DNA of 47,513 nt from Vicinamibacteria bacterium (GTDB lineage Bacteria; Acidobacteriota; Vicinamibacteria; Vicinamibacterales; UBA8438). The translations under genes were made by a program, and so were the position numbers. Positions 1-8,473 of the stretch are shown one piece after another. The stretch is taken from contig JAJEFC010000284.1 of the NCBI GenBank assembly GCA_022820675.1, positions 1 through 47,513 on the forward strand, given 5' to 3'. Under the pieces are notes generated by a model. The model did not search any database. It saw only the letters and a program-made list of their open reading frames with translations, and was not told the DNA's origin. Within the stretch, counting starts at the first letter, position 1, and the number at the start of each line of letters is the position of its first letter.

Positions 1-269
1 AACGGCAGCGGCTTGTTGTCGTCGCGGACGAGCAGCGGCTTGTACTCGAACAGGTCGTGCTGCGACGGGCCGCCGTGCATGTGCAGGAAGATGATGCGCT
101 TGGCGCGGGGCGCGAAGTGGGGCGCCCGGGGGGCCAGCGGGTTGTCTTGCGCGGCCGCGAGGTCCTGCTGGAGCAGCGACGAGAGGGCGAGGCCCCCGAA
201 GCCGCAGCCGCAGGCCTTCAGCATGTCGCGACGGGTCACCGGCGGTGCCTGGTAATGGGGATGGCGCAT
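1..269 (-). CDS. DUF1501 family Tat-exported protein (N-terminal part, runs off the window)
   Basis: Reading the minus strand from the ATG at 269 gives about 89 residues with no stop, so the gene continues past base 1. It opens with a twin-arginine signal (TRRDMLKACGCGFGGLALSS) followed by RIIFLHMHGGPSQHDLFEYKP, the usual start of the mature DUF1501 domain, a family related to the alkaline phosphatase/sulfatase fold. An SD-like GGGAG lies about 6 nt upstream of the ATG. It follows the DUF1553 cytochrome gene on the same strand with a gap of about 140 bp. This DUF1553-DUF1501 order is a recurrent pair in Planctomycetes, Verrucomicrobia and Acidobacteria. The substrate is unknown. Placement in the periplasm follows from the Tat signal. 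Confidence 0.85.
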   Translation of the reverse strand, partial: MRHPHYQAPPVTRRDMLKACGCGFGGLALSSLLQQDLAAAQDNPLAPRAPHFAPRAKRIIFLHMHGGPSQHDLFEYKPLLVRDDNKPLP

Positions 270-390
270 CGTTTCTCCCGGTGCTGGGGCCGGCCCCCAC
301 GCTGCGCGTGACGGCCTCAAGACCGTGATCGATACCGAGTCTGCCGGCGGCATGCGGACGCAATCCGCTTCCGCGCCTGGCGTGCGGCGA

Positions 391-406
391 GGCGACTCCC
401 GTCGCC
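391..406 (-). terminator. Short hairpin after the DUF1553 gene
   Basis: GGCGAC-TCCC-GTCGCC is a perfect 6-bp inverted repeat a few bases past the stop of the DUF1553 gene (stop at 411-413). There is no T-run, so it could be an mRNA 3' end stabiliser or attenuator between the two genes rather than a classical terminator. Confidence 0.3.
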
Positions 407-410
407 GCCC

Positions 411-3400
411 TCAGTCGACGTAGATGAACTCGCTGGCGCCGAGGATGACGTGGCACAGCCGCGTCCACGCGAAGCGCTCGGCGTCACCGCCGTCGGACGC
501 GGTCTCGCGCATGGCGGCGAGGAAGGCCAGGCTCTCCTCGATCTCCACCTCGCCGGCCGGCCGCCCGTAGGCCTCGACGAACGCCCGCTCGACCCGCTCC
601 GCCTCGCCGGCCAGGGGCATCGCCAGCAGCCGCCCGGCGAACTCGCCAGCCCGCTCCTCGACGAACGCGCTGTTCATCATGAGGAGGGCCTGGGACGGCA
701 CGACCGTCGCGGGTCGCGCGCCGACCGAGTCGCTGGCGTTGCCGAAGTCGAAGCCGGCGAAGATGTCGTAGATGGCGTTGCGCACCACCGGCATGTAGAC
801 GGACCGGCGCGGCGCCCGGTAGAAGTCGAAGCGCCCGAACGTATTGCCCTCGCTGAACACGTACCCGCGCGAGCTGTACTCGTCGACGCGGCCCCCCATC
901 GTCAGGTCGAGGGTGCCCGCGAGCTGCAGCAGCGCGTCGCGGATGGGCTCGACCTCGAGCCGGCGGCGGTTCATCCGCCAGTGCAGCCGGTTGTCGGGGT
1001 CGACGGCCGCGTTCGCCGCGTCGTAGCCGGCGCCGAGCCGGTAGGTGCTGGACAGGAGAATCTCGCGGTGCAGCGCCTTGACCGACCAGCCGCCGTCGAC
1101 GAAGCGCCGCGCCAGCCAGTCGAGCAGCCCGGGATGCGTGGGGGCCGAGCCGGTGGTGCCGAAGTTGCTCGGGGTGTCGACGAGGCCGCGCCCGAAGTGC
1201 CAGTGCCAGATGCGGTTGGCCATGACCCGCGCCGTCAGCGGGTGCTCGGGGTGCGTGATCCACCGGGCCAGCTCGAGCCGACCGCTGGCGTCGCCGGGGA
1301 TGGGCGGCGGCGGCACGATATGGTCGGTGACGCGGAGGAACCCGCGCGGCTGCGGGGTGTCGGCGAGGTTCAGGTGGCTGCCGCGGATGTGGACGGGGAG
1401 ATCGACGATCTCGCCCTCCTCGACCGACATCGCATAGGGGGGCTCGGGCGGCGAGGCCGCCTCGCGCTCCTCGACGACGGCCCGCAGCCGGGCGAGCTCC
1501 GCGACGGCGGCAGCCGGGTAGAGCGCCTCCTCCGCCTCCTGGTCGAGGCACAGGATGCACAGCCGGCCGCCGTAGACCAGCCGGCGCAGCTCCTCCTGCT
1601 CGCGGGGCAGCCGGAAGTCGCCGGGGGTCAGCTCTTCCTCGTCCTCGAGGCCCAGCCGCTGGAGGTGCTGGTCCCAGGCGATCTCGATCACCGCGAACAG
1701 CCCCGCGTAGCGCCAGGCGACCTCCTCGAGGCTCCGGGGCGCCGGCCCCCGGACCAGGCTCCGGGTCAGGGGCGCGATGAGCACCTTCTCTGAGGCGATG
1801 AGGGCCCGCAACTCGTCGGTCACCTCCTGGTAGCGTTCCGGCGGCGCTGCCGCGTAGGCGTTCCATATCTGGAAGACCACGCTCGGGTTGGGCCCGTCGC
1901 CCTGCACCGGGGGGCCCTCGCGGTAGTGGAAGAAGGCTCGCACCCAGCGCTCGATCACCGGCGCCTCGAGGCCGTCGCGGTCGGCGATTTCGGCGATAGC
2001 CGCGGACGCCCGCTCGTGGGCCGCCTCGTCGTCGGCCCACGCCGGGTAGGCCTCCTCCGCCGCGAGGAGATAGGCGGCCAGCGCCTGCCGCCGCGGTCGC
2101 CGGAGCACTTCGTTCTGCTCGTCGACCAGATCGTCGACCGCGTCCTGCGCCTCCTCCACCAGCGCCTGCGCCGCCGCGTAGCGAGCGATCGTCTCCTCGT
2201 CGGCGAGGGGCCGCTCCACCCACCTGCCGGGAAGGCGTTCGGGGGCCATCGTCTTCGTCGAACGCAAGATGCCGGCCAGCGCGTAGTAGTCGGCGGTGGG
2301 AATGGGGTCGAACTTGTGGTCGTGGCAGCGGGCGCAGCCGATGGGCTCGGCCAGGAACGACCGGCCGATGACGTTCACCTGCTCGTCGACGATGTCGATG
2401 ACCATCTTGTCGACGTCCTGCTCGGCCAGCACCTTCGCGCCGAGGGTCAGGAACCCGGTCCCGGTGACCTGCTCGAACCGCTCGTCGTCGCCCCCCGCCG
2501 GCATCAGGTCGCCGGCAATCTGCTCCTGCACGAACCGGTCGTAGGGCTTGTCGCGGTTGAACGCGTCGATGACCCAGTCGCGGTAGCGGAACGCGTTGGG
2601 GTGGGCGATGTTCTCGTCGAGCCCGTTCGAATCGGCGTACCGGGCCACGTCGAGCCAGTGCCGGCCCCAGCGCTCGCCGTAGCGGGGCGACGCCAAGAGC
2701 CGCTCGACCACCCGCTCCCAGGCGTCGGGCCGCTCGTCGGCGAGGAAGGCGTCGATCTCGGCCGGGGTCGGGGGCAGGCCGGTCAGGTCGAACGTGACCC
2801 GCCGCAGCAGTTGCCGCCGGCCGGCGGGGGCGACCGGGGCCATCCCCTCGGCCTCGAGCCGGGCGAGGACGAACCGGTCGATGGCGTTGCGCGCCCAGGC
2901 CTCGTCGCCGACCGCGGGGGGCTCGGGGCGGGCCATCGGCCGGTACGCCCAGTGCTCGCGGCCGGGGCCGAAGTAGTAGGCGGCGCCGCTGTCCGACCGG
3001 GCGGCCACGACCGGGGCGTCGGAAATCCGCGGGTCCACCGCGCCGCGGGCCACCCAGCGCTCGAAGTCGGCGACGACGGCGGCGGGCAGCCGGCCGTCGG
3101 GCGGCATCTTGATCGGCCCGTCGTAGCGGATGACGTCGATGAGCAGGCTCTCGTCCGGCGAGCCGGGCACGACGGCGGCGCCGCTGTCGCCGCCCGCGCG
3201 GAGCCCCGCCGCGTCGACGAGGGCCAGCCCGGCCTGGATGCGCTCGGGGTTCGCGCCGTGGCACTGGTAGCAGCGCTCGGCCAGCACCGGGCGGATCTTC
3301 GACTCGAAGTGCTCGAGGTCCTCGGGCGGGAGCTCCTGCGCCCGGGCAGGCCCGGCGACGCCGGCGGCGAGCGTCAAGACTGCGACCAGCAAGCCGGCCC

Positions 3401-3446
3401 GAACGGTGGGACGTCGATGCGGCATCGGCCGAAATCTGTTGTGCAT
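411..3446 (-). CDS. Exported c-type cytochrome protein with PSCyt1, DUF1549 and DUF1553 domains
   Basis: About 1011 residues. A signal peptide (hydrophobic stretch ~17-33, AxA-Q cleavage region near 37) is followed by the haem motif CYQCH (C59, C62, H63) of a planctomycete-type cytochrome c domain. Next comes a DUF1549 segment (AIDRFVLARLE..., DLTGLPPTP) with a second CXXCH (C371-H375), and a C-terminal DUF1553 domain (LARWITHPEHPLTARVMANR, then NRIWHWHFGRGLV). The reading frame stays open upstream to 3917, but that part is antisense to the coiled-coil gene and looks non-coding. I chose ATG 3446 because a good promoter sits just ahead; ATG 3425 is the alternative. The reaction is not known. 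The family is thought to be periplasmic and redox active, and it is paired here with DUF1501. Confidence 0.88.
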   Translation of the reverse strand: MHNRFRPMPHRRPTVRAGLLVAVLTLAAGVAGPARAQELPPEDLEHFESKIRPVLAERCYQCHGANPERIQAGLALVDAAGLRAGGDSGAAVVPGSPDESLLIDVIRYDGPIKMPPDGRLPAAVVADFERWVARGAVDPRISDAPVVAARSDSGAAYYFGPGREHWAYRPMARPEPPAVGDEAWARNAIDRFVLARLEAEGMAPVAPAGRRQLLRRVTFDLTGLPPTPAEIDAFLADERPDAWERVVERLLASPRYGERWGRHWLDVARYADSNGLDENIAHPNAFRYRDWVIDAFNRDKPYDRFVQEQIAGDLMPAGGDDERFEQVTGTGFLTLGAKVLAEQDVDKMVIDIVDEQVNVIGRSFLAEPIGCARCHDHKFDPIPTADYYALAGILRSTKTMAPERLPGRWVERPLADEETIARYAAAQALVEEAQDAVDDLVDEQNEVLRRPRRQALAAYLLAAEEAYPAWADDEAAHERASAAIAEIADRDGLEAPVIERWVRAFFHYREGPPVQGDGPNPSVVFQIWNAYAAAPPERYQEVTDELRALIASEKVLIAPLTRSLVRGPAPRSLEEVAWRYAGLFAVIEIAWDQHLQRLGLEDEEELTPGDFRLPREQEELRRLVYGGRLCILCLDQEAEEALYPAAAVAELARLRAVVEEREAASPPEPPYAMSVEEGEIVDLPVHIRGSHLNLADTPQPRGFLRVTDHIVPPPPIPGDASGRLELARWITHPEHPLTARVMANRIWHWHFGRGLVDTPSNFGTTGSAPTHPGLLDWLARRFVDGGWSVKALHREILLSSTYRLGAGYDAANAAVDPDNRLHWRMNRRRLEVEPIRDALLQLAGTLDLTMGGRVDEYSSRGYVFSEGNTFGRFDFYRAPRRSVYMPVVRNAIYDIFAGFDFGNASDSVGARPATVVPSQALLMMNSAFVEERAGEFAGRLLAMPLAGEAERVERAFVEAYGRPAGEVEIEESLAFLAAMRETASDGGDAERFAWTRLCHVILGASEFIYVD

Positions 3447-3460
3447 GACTGATCCGGGGG

Positions 3461-3489
3461 AGTGTAATGCAGACCCGTTGGCGAGCCAA
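3461..3489 (-). promoter_or_regulatory. Promoter of the DUF1553 gene
   Basis: On the minus strand TTGGCT (3489-3484), a 17-nt spacer and TACACT (3466-3461) form a near-consensus sigma70-type promoter. The predicted start is near 3454, which gives a very short leader before ATG 3446. Confidence 0.55.
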
Positions 3490-3584
3490 GCTTCCCGATG
3501 GCGGCCAGCGGCGGCGGGTCTTCTCGGACTCCGCGTGCTCCGCCGTGCCGTGCCCTGCACGACACAACCCAGCGGGTTTCGTGT

Positions 3585-3596
3585 TAACATTCGACC
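3585..3596 (+). promoter_or_regulatory. -10 box placed for a leaderless transcript
   Basis: TAACAT followed by exactly 6 nt and the ATG at 3597. With a normal -10 to +1 distance, transcription would begin at the start codon. No Shine-Dalgarno is visible and no clear -35 is present. Confidence 0.4.
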
Positions 3597-3884
3597 ATGA
3601 CGCCCGAAGCATGGTCGGTCATTGCGGTCGGGGTTGCCATCGCCGGCCTGTTCATCCGCATGGACGCCAGGATCGCTCGCCTCGACGAACACGTCCGTGG
3701 ACGGGGAGAGCGCCTCGCCCGGCTGGAAGGCAGGTTCGACACCCTGGTGGGCAAGTTCGACACGCTGGAACGCACGTTCGGCACGCTGGAAGGCAAGGTC
3801 GACAGCCTGGGAAGCAAGGTCGACACGCTGGACGGCAAGGTCGACACGCTGACCGCCGCCTGCCTGAAACCCCAGGAAGGGTGA
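3597..3884 (+). CDS. Small membrane-anchored coiled-coil protein
   Basis: 95 residues: one N-terminal transmembrane segment (about 5-20, AWSVIAVGVAIAGLFI), then a charged region and a heptad-patterned coiled coil (about 40-87). In the coil a seven-residue unit of the type L-x-G-K-V-D-T is repeated about seven times, encoded by 21-bp DNA repeats. Small one-helix-plus-coil proteins that start MTPE.. are common in Acidobacteria and Proteobacteria with no known role. It lies in the divergent gap between the two cytochrome gene pairs and has its own -10 box. The opposite-strand frame here is a shadow. Function unknown; a scaffold or trimeric coil is only a guess. Confidence 0.65.
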   Translation: MTPEAWSVIAVGVAIAGLFIRMDARIARLDEHVRGRGERLARLEGRFDTLVGKFDTLERTFGTLEGKVDSLGSKVDTLDGKVDTLTAACLKPQEG

Positions 3885-4062
3885 CCCGCCGGACGCTGTG
3901 ACCCGCGGGTGCTGCAATCGTTCAAGTCGGCCAGGCTACGGAAGATCGCACCAGGACATTACTCCCGGCCGGCTACCCCGCACGACGCCCCCCTCGACGG
4001 GAACGTCCCGCCGTCATCGAAAAAGCTGAAGGGAGAAGGGCGCGAGCACGGGCTTTCGGCGT

Positions 4063-4074
4063 TATGATTGCCGG
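4063..4074 (+). promoter_or_regulatory. -10 box for a leaderless DUF1592 transcript
   Basis: TATGAT at 4063-4068, then 6 nt, then the ATG at 4075. No Shine-Dalgarno precedes the ATG. The spacing matches that at 3585-3597 and ahead of the Uma2 start. Confidence 0.45.
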
Positions 4075-6726
4075 ATGGAGACGATGGTGGCCAGAGCCGG
4101 TTCGACGGTCCGAGTCCTGTTGGTCCTGATCGGCGTGCTGGCTGCCCTTGGCCGCCCGCAGGTCGCCGCCGCCCAGGCGCCGGAGCCCGCGGCGACCGCA
4201 TCCGAGGCGTCGGTCCGCGAGGCCCTCGACCAGTTCTGCGTGCGCTGCCACAACGATCGCCTGCGCACGGCCGAGCTGACCCTCGACACCCACGACCTCG
4301 CGCATGTCGGCACCGACGCCGAAACCTGGGAGCGGGTCATCGTCAAGCTCCGTTCGCGGACCATGCCGCCGGCGGGCAGCCCGCGGCCCGCCGAAGCCAC
4401 GTACAGCGCCGTCGCCTCGTGGCTCGAGACCGAGATCGACACCGTGGCCCTCGCCACCCCGGACCCGGGGCGCGGCGAGACGTTCCACCGCCTGAACCGG
4501 GCCGAGTACCACGCCGCCGTCCGCGACCTGCTCGCGGTCGACGTCGACGTCGCCGAGCTGCTGCCGGCCGACGACACCTACGAGCACGGCTTCGACAACA
4601 ACGGCGACGTGCTCTCGATCTCGCCGGACCTGGTAGGGCGGTATCTGTCGGCCGCGCGCCGGATCAGCCGCCTCGCCGTCGGCACTCCCCCCGTCGGCCC
4701 CGCCGTCGCGACCTACCGGGTGCACCCCGGCCTCGTGCAGGACGACCGGCAGCACGACCTCCTGTCGTTCGGGTCCCGGGGGGGCATCGCGATTCCGCAC
4801 TACTTCCCCGTCGACGGCGAGTACACGATCCGGATCCGCCTCCACCGGAACTTCTCGGACTACATCATCGGCTACGCGGCGCCGCAGGAGCTCGACGTGC
4901 GCGTCGACGGCGCCCTCGTCGAGCGGTTCGCGGTCGGCGACGCCGATTCGGTCGGGCAGATGGCCCCGCTGAGCTTCTCCGGGAACATCGCCGGGGACCC
5001 CGAGTGGGAGTTCTACATGAACACGGGAGACGCGCATCTCGAGGCGCGCTTCCCGGCGAAGGCCGGTCAACGCACGGTCGGCGTCTCCTTCGTGAGGCGG
5101 TACTCGGAGCCCGAGGGAGTGCTGCAGCCGCGCAACCGGGGCTACGGCCGCTTCGTCGACGAGCGGTACGACGAGGACGCAGCGGTGGAGCAGGTCGCGA
5201 TTGGCGGCCCCTACGCGGTCGTGGGCCCCGGCGACACGCCGAGCCGCCGCGAGATCTTCGTCTGCCGGCCGGTGGCGGCCGCTACGACTGGCAAGCGGGC
5301 GGACGCCACCGCCGACGAGAGGGCGGACACACCCGCCGAGAGGACGGACACTGCCGACAAGAGGGCGAACGCTGCCGCCGAGAGGACGGACACCCCCGCC
5401 GACGCGGGGACGGACGCCGTCGCCGAGGAGACGGCCTGCGCCGGCCGGATTCTCGGCCGGCTGGCCCGCCGGGCATACCGCCGTCCCATGGACGCCGCCG
5501 ATGTCGAAGCGCTGCTCGAGTTCTACCGCGCCGGACGCCGCGACGGCGGCTTCGACGACGGCATCCAGTTCGCGCTGGAGCGGATGCTGGTCGACCCCGA
5601 GTTCCTGTTCCGCATCGCGCGCGACCCCGAGGACGCCGCACCGGGGACGCCCTACCGGCTCGACGACCTCGAGCTGGCGTCGCGGCTGTCGTTCTTCCTG
5701 TGGAGCAGCATCCCCGACGACGAGCTGCTCGAAGCCGCGGCCGAGGGACGGCTCGGCGACCCCGCGGAGCTCGAGCGGCAGACGCGCCGGCTGCTCGCCG
5801 ACCGCCGGTCGCGCGCCCTCGTCGACAACTTCGCGAGCCAGTGGCTGCGCCTGCGCAACCTCGAGTCGCAGGAGCGCGAGTCGGCCGACTACCCCGAGTT
5901 CGACGAGAACCTGCGCGAGGCGTTCCGCCGCGAGACCGAGCTGTTCGTCGAGAGCAGCATCCGCGAGGACCGGAGCCTCCTCGAGCTGCTCAGCGCCAAC
6001 TACACCTACGTCAACGAGCGGCTCGCGCGGCACTACGGCATCCCCGGCGTCTACGGCGACCGCTTCCGGCGGGTCACCCTCGACCCCGACCATCCGCGCG
6101 GCGGCCTCCTCGGCCACGGCGGCCTCCTGATGGTGACCTCCTATCCCAACCGGACGTCGCCGGTGGTGCGCGGGAAGTGGCTGCTCGAGACCATCCTGGG
6201 CGCCCCGCCGCCGGAGCCGCCGCCTAACGTGCCGGGGCTGCCCGACCGTGGCGAGGGCGGCGAGCCGGCGTCGGTCCGCGAGCGCCTCGAGCGCCATCGC
6301 GCCAACCCCGCGTGCGCGGGCTGTCACGCGCCGATGGACCCCCTCGGCTTCGCCCTCGAGAACTTCGACGCCATCGGCACCTGGCGCGCCGACAGCGAGG
6401 CCGGCCAGCCCATCGACGCGTCGGCGACGATGCCCAGCGGCGTGGCGTTCGAGGGGCCCGCGGGCCTGCGGCAGGTGCTGCTGAGCCGGGGCGAGGACTT
6501 CGCCGCCGCCGTCACCGACAAGCTGCTGGCCTACGCGCTCGGGCGCGGGCTGGAGTACACCGACCGCCCCGCGGTGCGCCGCATCCTGCGCGACGCCGAG
6601 GCCGACGACTACCGCTGGTCGTCGATCGTGCAGGGCATCGTGAAGAGCACGCCGTTCCAGTGGCGCCGTTCGCGTTCGGACGCGCCGGCGCTGGTTGCCG
6701 GGGCGGATGCCCCTGACGGTCGCTGA
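4075..6726 (+). CDS. Exported c-type cytochrome protein with DUF1587/1592/1588/1585 domains
   Basis: 883 residues with an N-terminal signal peptide (hydrophobic 11-26). It carries a first haem motif FCVRCHN (C55, C58, H59), the DUF1587 signature (FHRLNRAEYHAAVRDLL), a long beta-rich middle, then DUF1595/DUF1592 (RRAYRRP..., LASRLSFFLWSSIPDDELL), DUF1588 (GLLGHGGLLMVTSYPNRTSPVVRGKW) and DUF1585. A second haem motif ACAGCHAPMDPLG (C747, C750, H751) sits near the end. These multidomain proteins are known from Planctomycetes, Verrucomicrobia and Acidobacteria, usually beside DUF1552, as here. Role unproven; likely a periplasmic redox protein. Residues ~403-452 are a repetitive insertion described separately. 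Confidence 0.9.
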   Translation: METMVARAGSTVRVLLVLIGVLAALGRPQVAAAQAPEPAATASEASVREALDQFCVRCHNDRLRTAELTLDTHDLAHVGTDAETWERVIVKLRSRTMPPAGSPRPAEATYSAVASWLETEIDTVALATPDPGRGETFHRLNRAEYHAAVRDLLAVDVDVAELLPADDTYEHGFDNNGDVLSISPDLVGRYLSAARRISRLAVGTPPVGPAVATYRVHPGLVQDDRQHDLLSFGSRGGIAIPHYFPVDGEYTIRIRLHRNFSDYIIGYAAPQELDVRVDGALVERFAVGDADSVGQMAPLSFSGNIAGDPEWEFYMNTGDAHLEARFPAKAGQRTVGVSFVRRYSEPEGVLQPRNRGYGRFVDERYDEDAAVEQVAIGGPYAVVGPGDTPSRREIFVCRPVAAATTGKRADATADERADTPAERTDTADKRANAAAERTDTPADAGTDAVAEETACAGRILGRLARRAYRRPMDAADVEALLEFYRAGRRDGGFDDGIQFALERMLVDPEFLFRIARDPEDAAPGTPYRLDDLELASRLSFFLWSSIPDDELLEAAAEGRLGDPAELERQTRRLLADRRSRALVDNFASQWLRLRNLESQERESADYPEFDENLREAFRRETELFVESSIREDRSLLELLSANYTYVNERLARHYGIPGVYGDRFRRVTLDPDHPRGGLLGHGGLLMVTSYPNRTSPVVRGKWLLETILGAPPPEPPPNVPGLPDRGEGGEPASVRERLERHRANPACAGCHAPMDPLGFALENFDAIGTWRADSEAGQPIDASATMPSGVAFEGPAGLRQVLLSRGEDFAAAVTDKLLAYALGRGLEYTDRPAVRRILRDAEADDYRWSSIVQGIVKSTPFQWRRSRSDAPALVAGADAPDGR
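5288..5430 (+). repeat. 21-bp repeats coding a hydrophilic linker inside the DUF1592 protein
   Basis: Imperfect 21-bp units (GCCGACGAGAGGGCGGACAC type) encode seven-residue motifs such as ADERADT, AERTDTA, ADKRANA and AERTDTP between the beta-rich middle and the DUF1595/1592 part. The frame stays open. It looks like an in-frame expansion of a linker. Confidence 0.7.
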
Positions 6727-6756
6727 CGGTCAGTTGCGGAAGTTGCGTCGGTAGGC

Positions 6757-7090
6757 CGCAGAACGGTGCAGCCGCCCGTCATGGTTGTCGGGCGGCAACC
6801 GCAGCCGCAGACGCCGGTTTCCGGGACCGGGGCTGGCTGCGCCATAGATAAGGGTGCAGCCACCACGCAGAGTTGCTGGGCGGCGAGGCGAACAGGGACC
6901 GCAGACGGCGATTTCTGCGGCCGGGAGGCTGCGCGGTAGCAGGGCGCGGCTACCCGCAAAGGTTTGTGGGCGGCGAATCGGAGCCGCAGACGGCGATTTT
7001 CCGCGGGCCGGGAGGCTGCGCGGTAGCAGGGTTCAGCTACCCGCAAGGTTTGTGGGCGGCGAATCGGAGCCGCAGACGGCGGTTTCCGGG
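6757..7090. repeat. Array of four ~67-95 bp structured intergenic repeats
   Basis: The gap between the DUF1592 and DUF1552 genes is filled by tandem units: about 6757-6823, 6824-6918, 6919-7005 and 7006-7090. The last two are nearly identical. Each unit has a variable stem (for example GGTAGC...GCTACC or GGCTGC...GCAGCC) and a conserved tail close to GGGCGGCGAATCGGAGCCGC followed by AGACGGCGATTT. Related units recur at 9980-10111. They contain no credible coding sequence. Confidence 0.75.
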
Positions 7091-7122
7091 CGCCGAACCA
7101 CCAAGACGAGCAGGTCCCAATC

Positions 7123-8457
7123 ATGACGATCACGAAGATGTCGCTGCCCCGTCGAACCGTGCTGCGCGGCCTGGGCGCCTCCGTCGCCCTGCCCCTGCTC
7201 GACGCCATGGTCCCCGCCGCGTCCGCGTTGTCGCGGACCGCGGCCGCGCCCACCCCGCGTTTCGGCGTGGTCTACGTGCCCAACGGCATCGCGATGGAGT
7301 ACTGGACCCCGGCCGAGGAGGGCAAGGGGTTCGGCCTCACGCCCATCCTCCACCCGCTCGAGCCGTTCAAGGACCAGTTGACGGTGGTGTCGGGCCTCCG
7401 GGGGTATTGGACCCCGGCCCACGCCGGCGCCTCGACGACGTTCCTGACCGGGGCCGCGGGCGTCGCCGGCGAGACCGCGCCGGTGGCCGGCATCTCGATG
7501 GACCAGCTCCTGGCCCGCGAGTACGGCCGGCACACCGAGCTCGGGTCGCTCCAGCTCGCCATCGACAGCCGCGCCAACGCCGGCCAGTGCAGCGGCAACC
7601 ACAGTTGCGTCTACACCAACACCATCTGCTGGCGCAGCCGCACGACGCCGCTGCCGATGGAGAACAACCCGCGCGTGGTGTTCGAGCAGATGTTCGGCGA
7701 CAGCGGCAGCACCGACCCCGCCGTCCGTCGCGCCCGCATGGCGCGCGACCGCTCGATCCTCGACTCCGTGACCGGCAAGGTGGCCGACCTCAAGCGCGAG
7801 GTCGGACCCGCCGACAGCCTCAAGGTCGACGAGTACCTCGAGGGCGTGCGCGACATCGAGCGCCGCATCGAGCGGGCCGAGCAGCGGCAGGACTTCGACC
7901 TGCCCGACCTGGCCCAGCCCGAGGGCATCCCCGCCACGTTCGCCGAGCACGTCGCGCTGATGTTCGACCTGCAGGTGCTGGCCCACCAGATCGACCTGAC
8001 CCGCGTGACCTCGTTCATGCTGGGCCGCGAGGTCAGCTCGCGGACCTATACCGAGATCGGCATCCCCGACGCCCACCACCCGCTCTCGCACCACGAGTAC
8101 AAGCCGGAGAAGATCGCGTTGATGTCCAAGATCAACGCGTACCACGCGTCGATGTTCGCCGACTACCTGGCGAAGCTCCGCTCGACTCCGGACGGCGACG
8201 GTTCGCTGCTCGACAACATGCTGCTCCTCTACGGCTGCGGCATGTCCGACAGCAACGCCCACAGCCCCCTCGACCTGCCGGTCCTGCTGCTCGGGGGCTG
8301 CGCGGGACAGCTCGAAGGCGACCGCCACGTCCGCTACGAGGGCGACCCGCTGATGCTGAACCTGCTGGTGACCCTGATGGACAAGCTGGGCGTCCCGGTC
8401 GAGAGCCTCGGACAGAGCGACGGCAGGCTCAGCATCGAGCGTCTGACGGGGGTGTAG
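7123..8457 (+). CDS. DUF1552 family Tat-exported protein
   Basis: 444 residues. A twin-arginine signal (LPRRTVLRGLGASVALPLLD, RR at 10-11) leads into RFGVVYVPNGIAMEYWTP, FKDQLTVVSGLRG and GASTTFLTGA, all typical of DUF1552. This is a family of exported proteins distantly like DUF1501. The length is normal for the family. It lies downstream of the DUF1592 gene, its usual partner, but the ~400-bp repeat array separates them, so co-transcription is uncertain. The catalytic function is unknown. Confidence 0.9.
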   Translation: MTITKMSLPRRTVLRGLGASVALPLLDAMVPAASALSRTAAAPTPRFGVVYVPNGIAMEYWTPAEEGKGFGLTPILHPLEPFKDQLTVVSGLRGYWTPAHAGASTTFLTGAAGVAGETAPVAGISMDQLLAREYGRHTELGSLQLAIDSRANAGQCSGNHSCVYTNTICWRSRTTPLPMENNPRVVFEQMFGDSGSTDPAVRRARMARDRSILDSVTGKVADLKREVGPADSLKVDEYLEGVRDIERRIERAEQRQDFDLPDLAQPEGIPATFAEHVALMFDLQVLAHQIDLTRVTSFMLGREVSSRTYTEIGIPDAHHPLSHHEYKPEKIALMSKINAYHASMFADYLAKLRSTPDGDGSLLDNMLLLYGCGMSDSNAHSPLDLPVLLLGGCAGQLEGDRHVRYEGDPLMLNLLVTLMDKLGVPVESLGQSDGRLSIERLTGV

Positions 8458-8473
8458 ACCAACCACCCGCGAG

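Noticed and set aside
450..3452. Long plus-strand frames opposite the DUF1553 gene
   Set aside because: Shadow frames of a GC-rich gene; Arg/Ala/Gly/Val-rich with no family motifs.
3447..3917. N-terminal extension of the DUF1553 gene with repeated VDLA/RVELA motifs
   Set aside because: It is the antisense of the coiled-coil gene repeats; a promoter and signal peptide place the real start at 3446 or 3425.
6757..7090. CRISPR array
   Set aside because: Units are contiguous structured repeats of 67-95 bp without separate unique spacers, and no cas gene is present.
6609..7253. Minus-strand frame with repeated CYRAASRP peptides
   Set aside because: The peptide repeats simply translate the non-coding repeat array.
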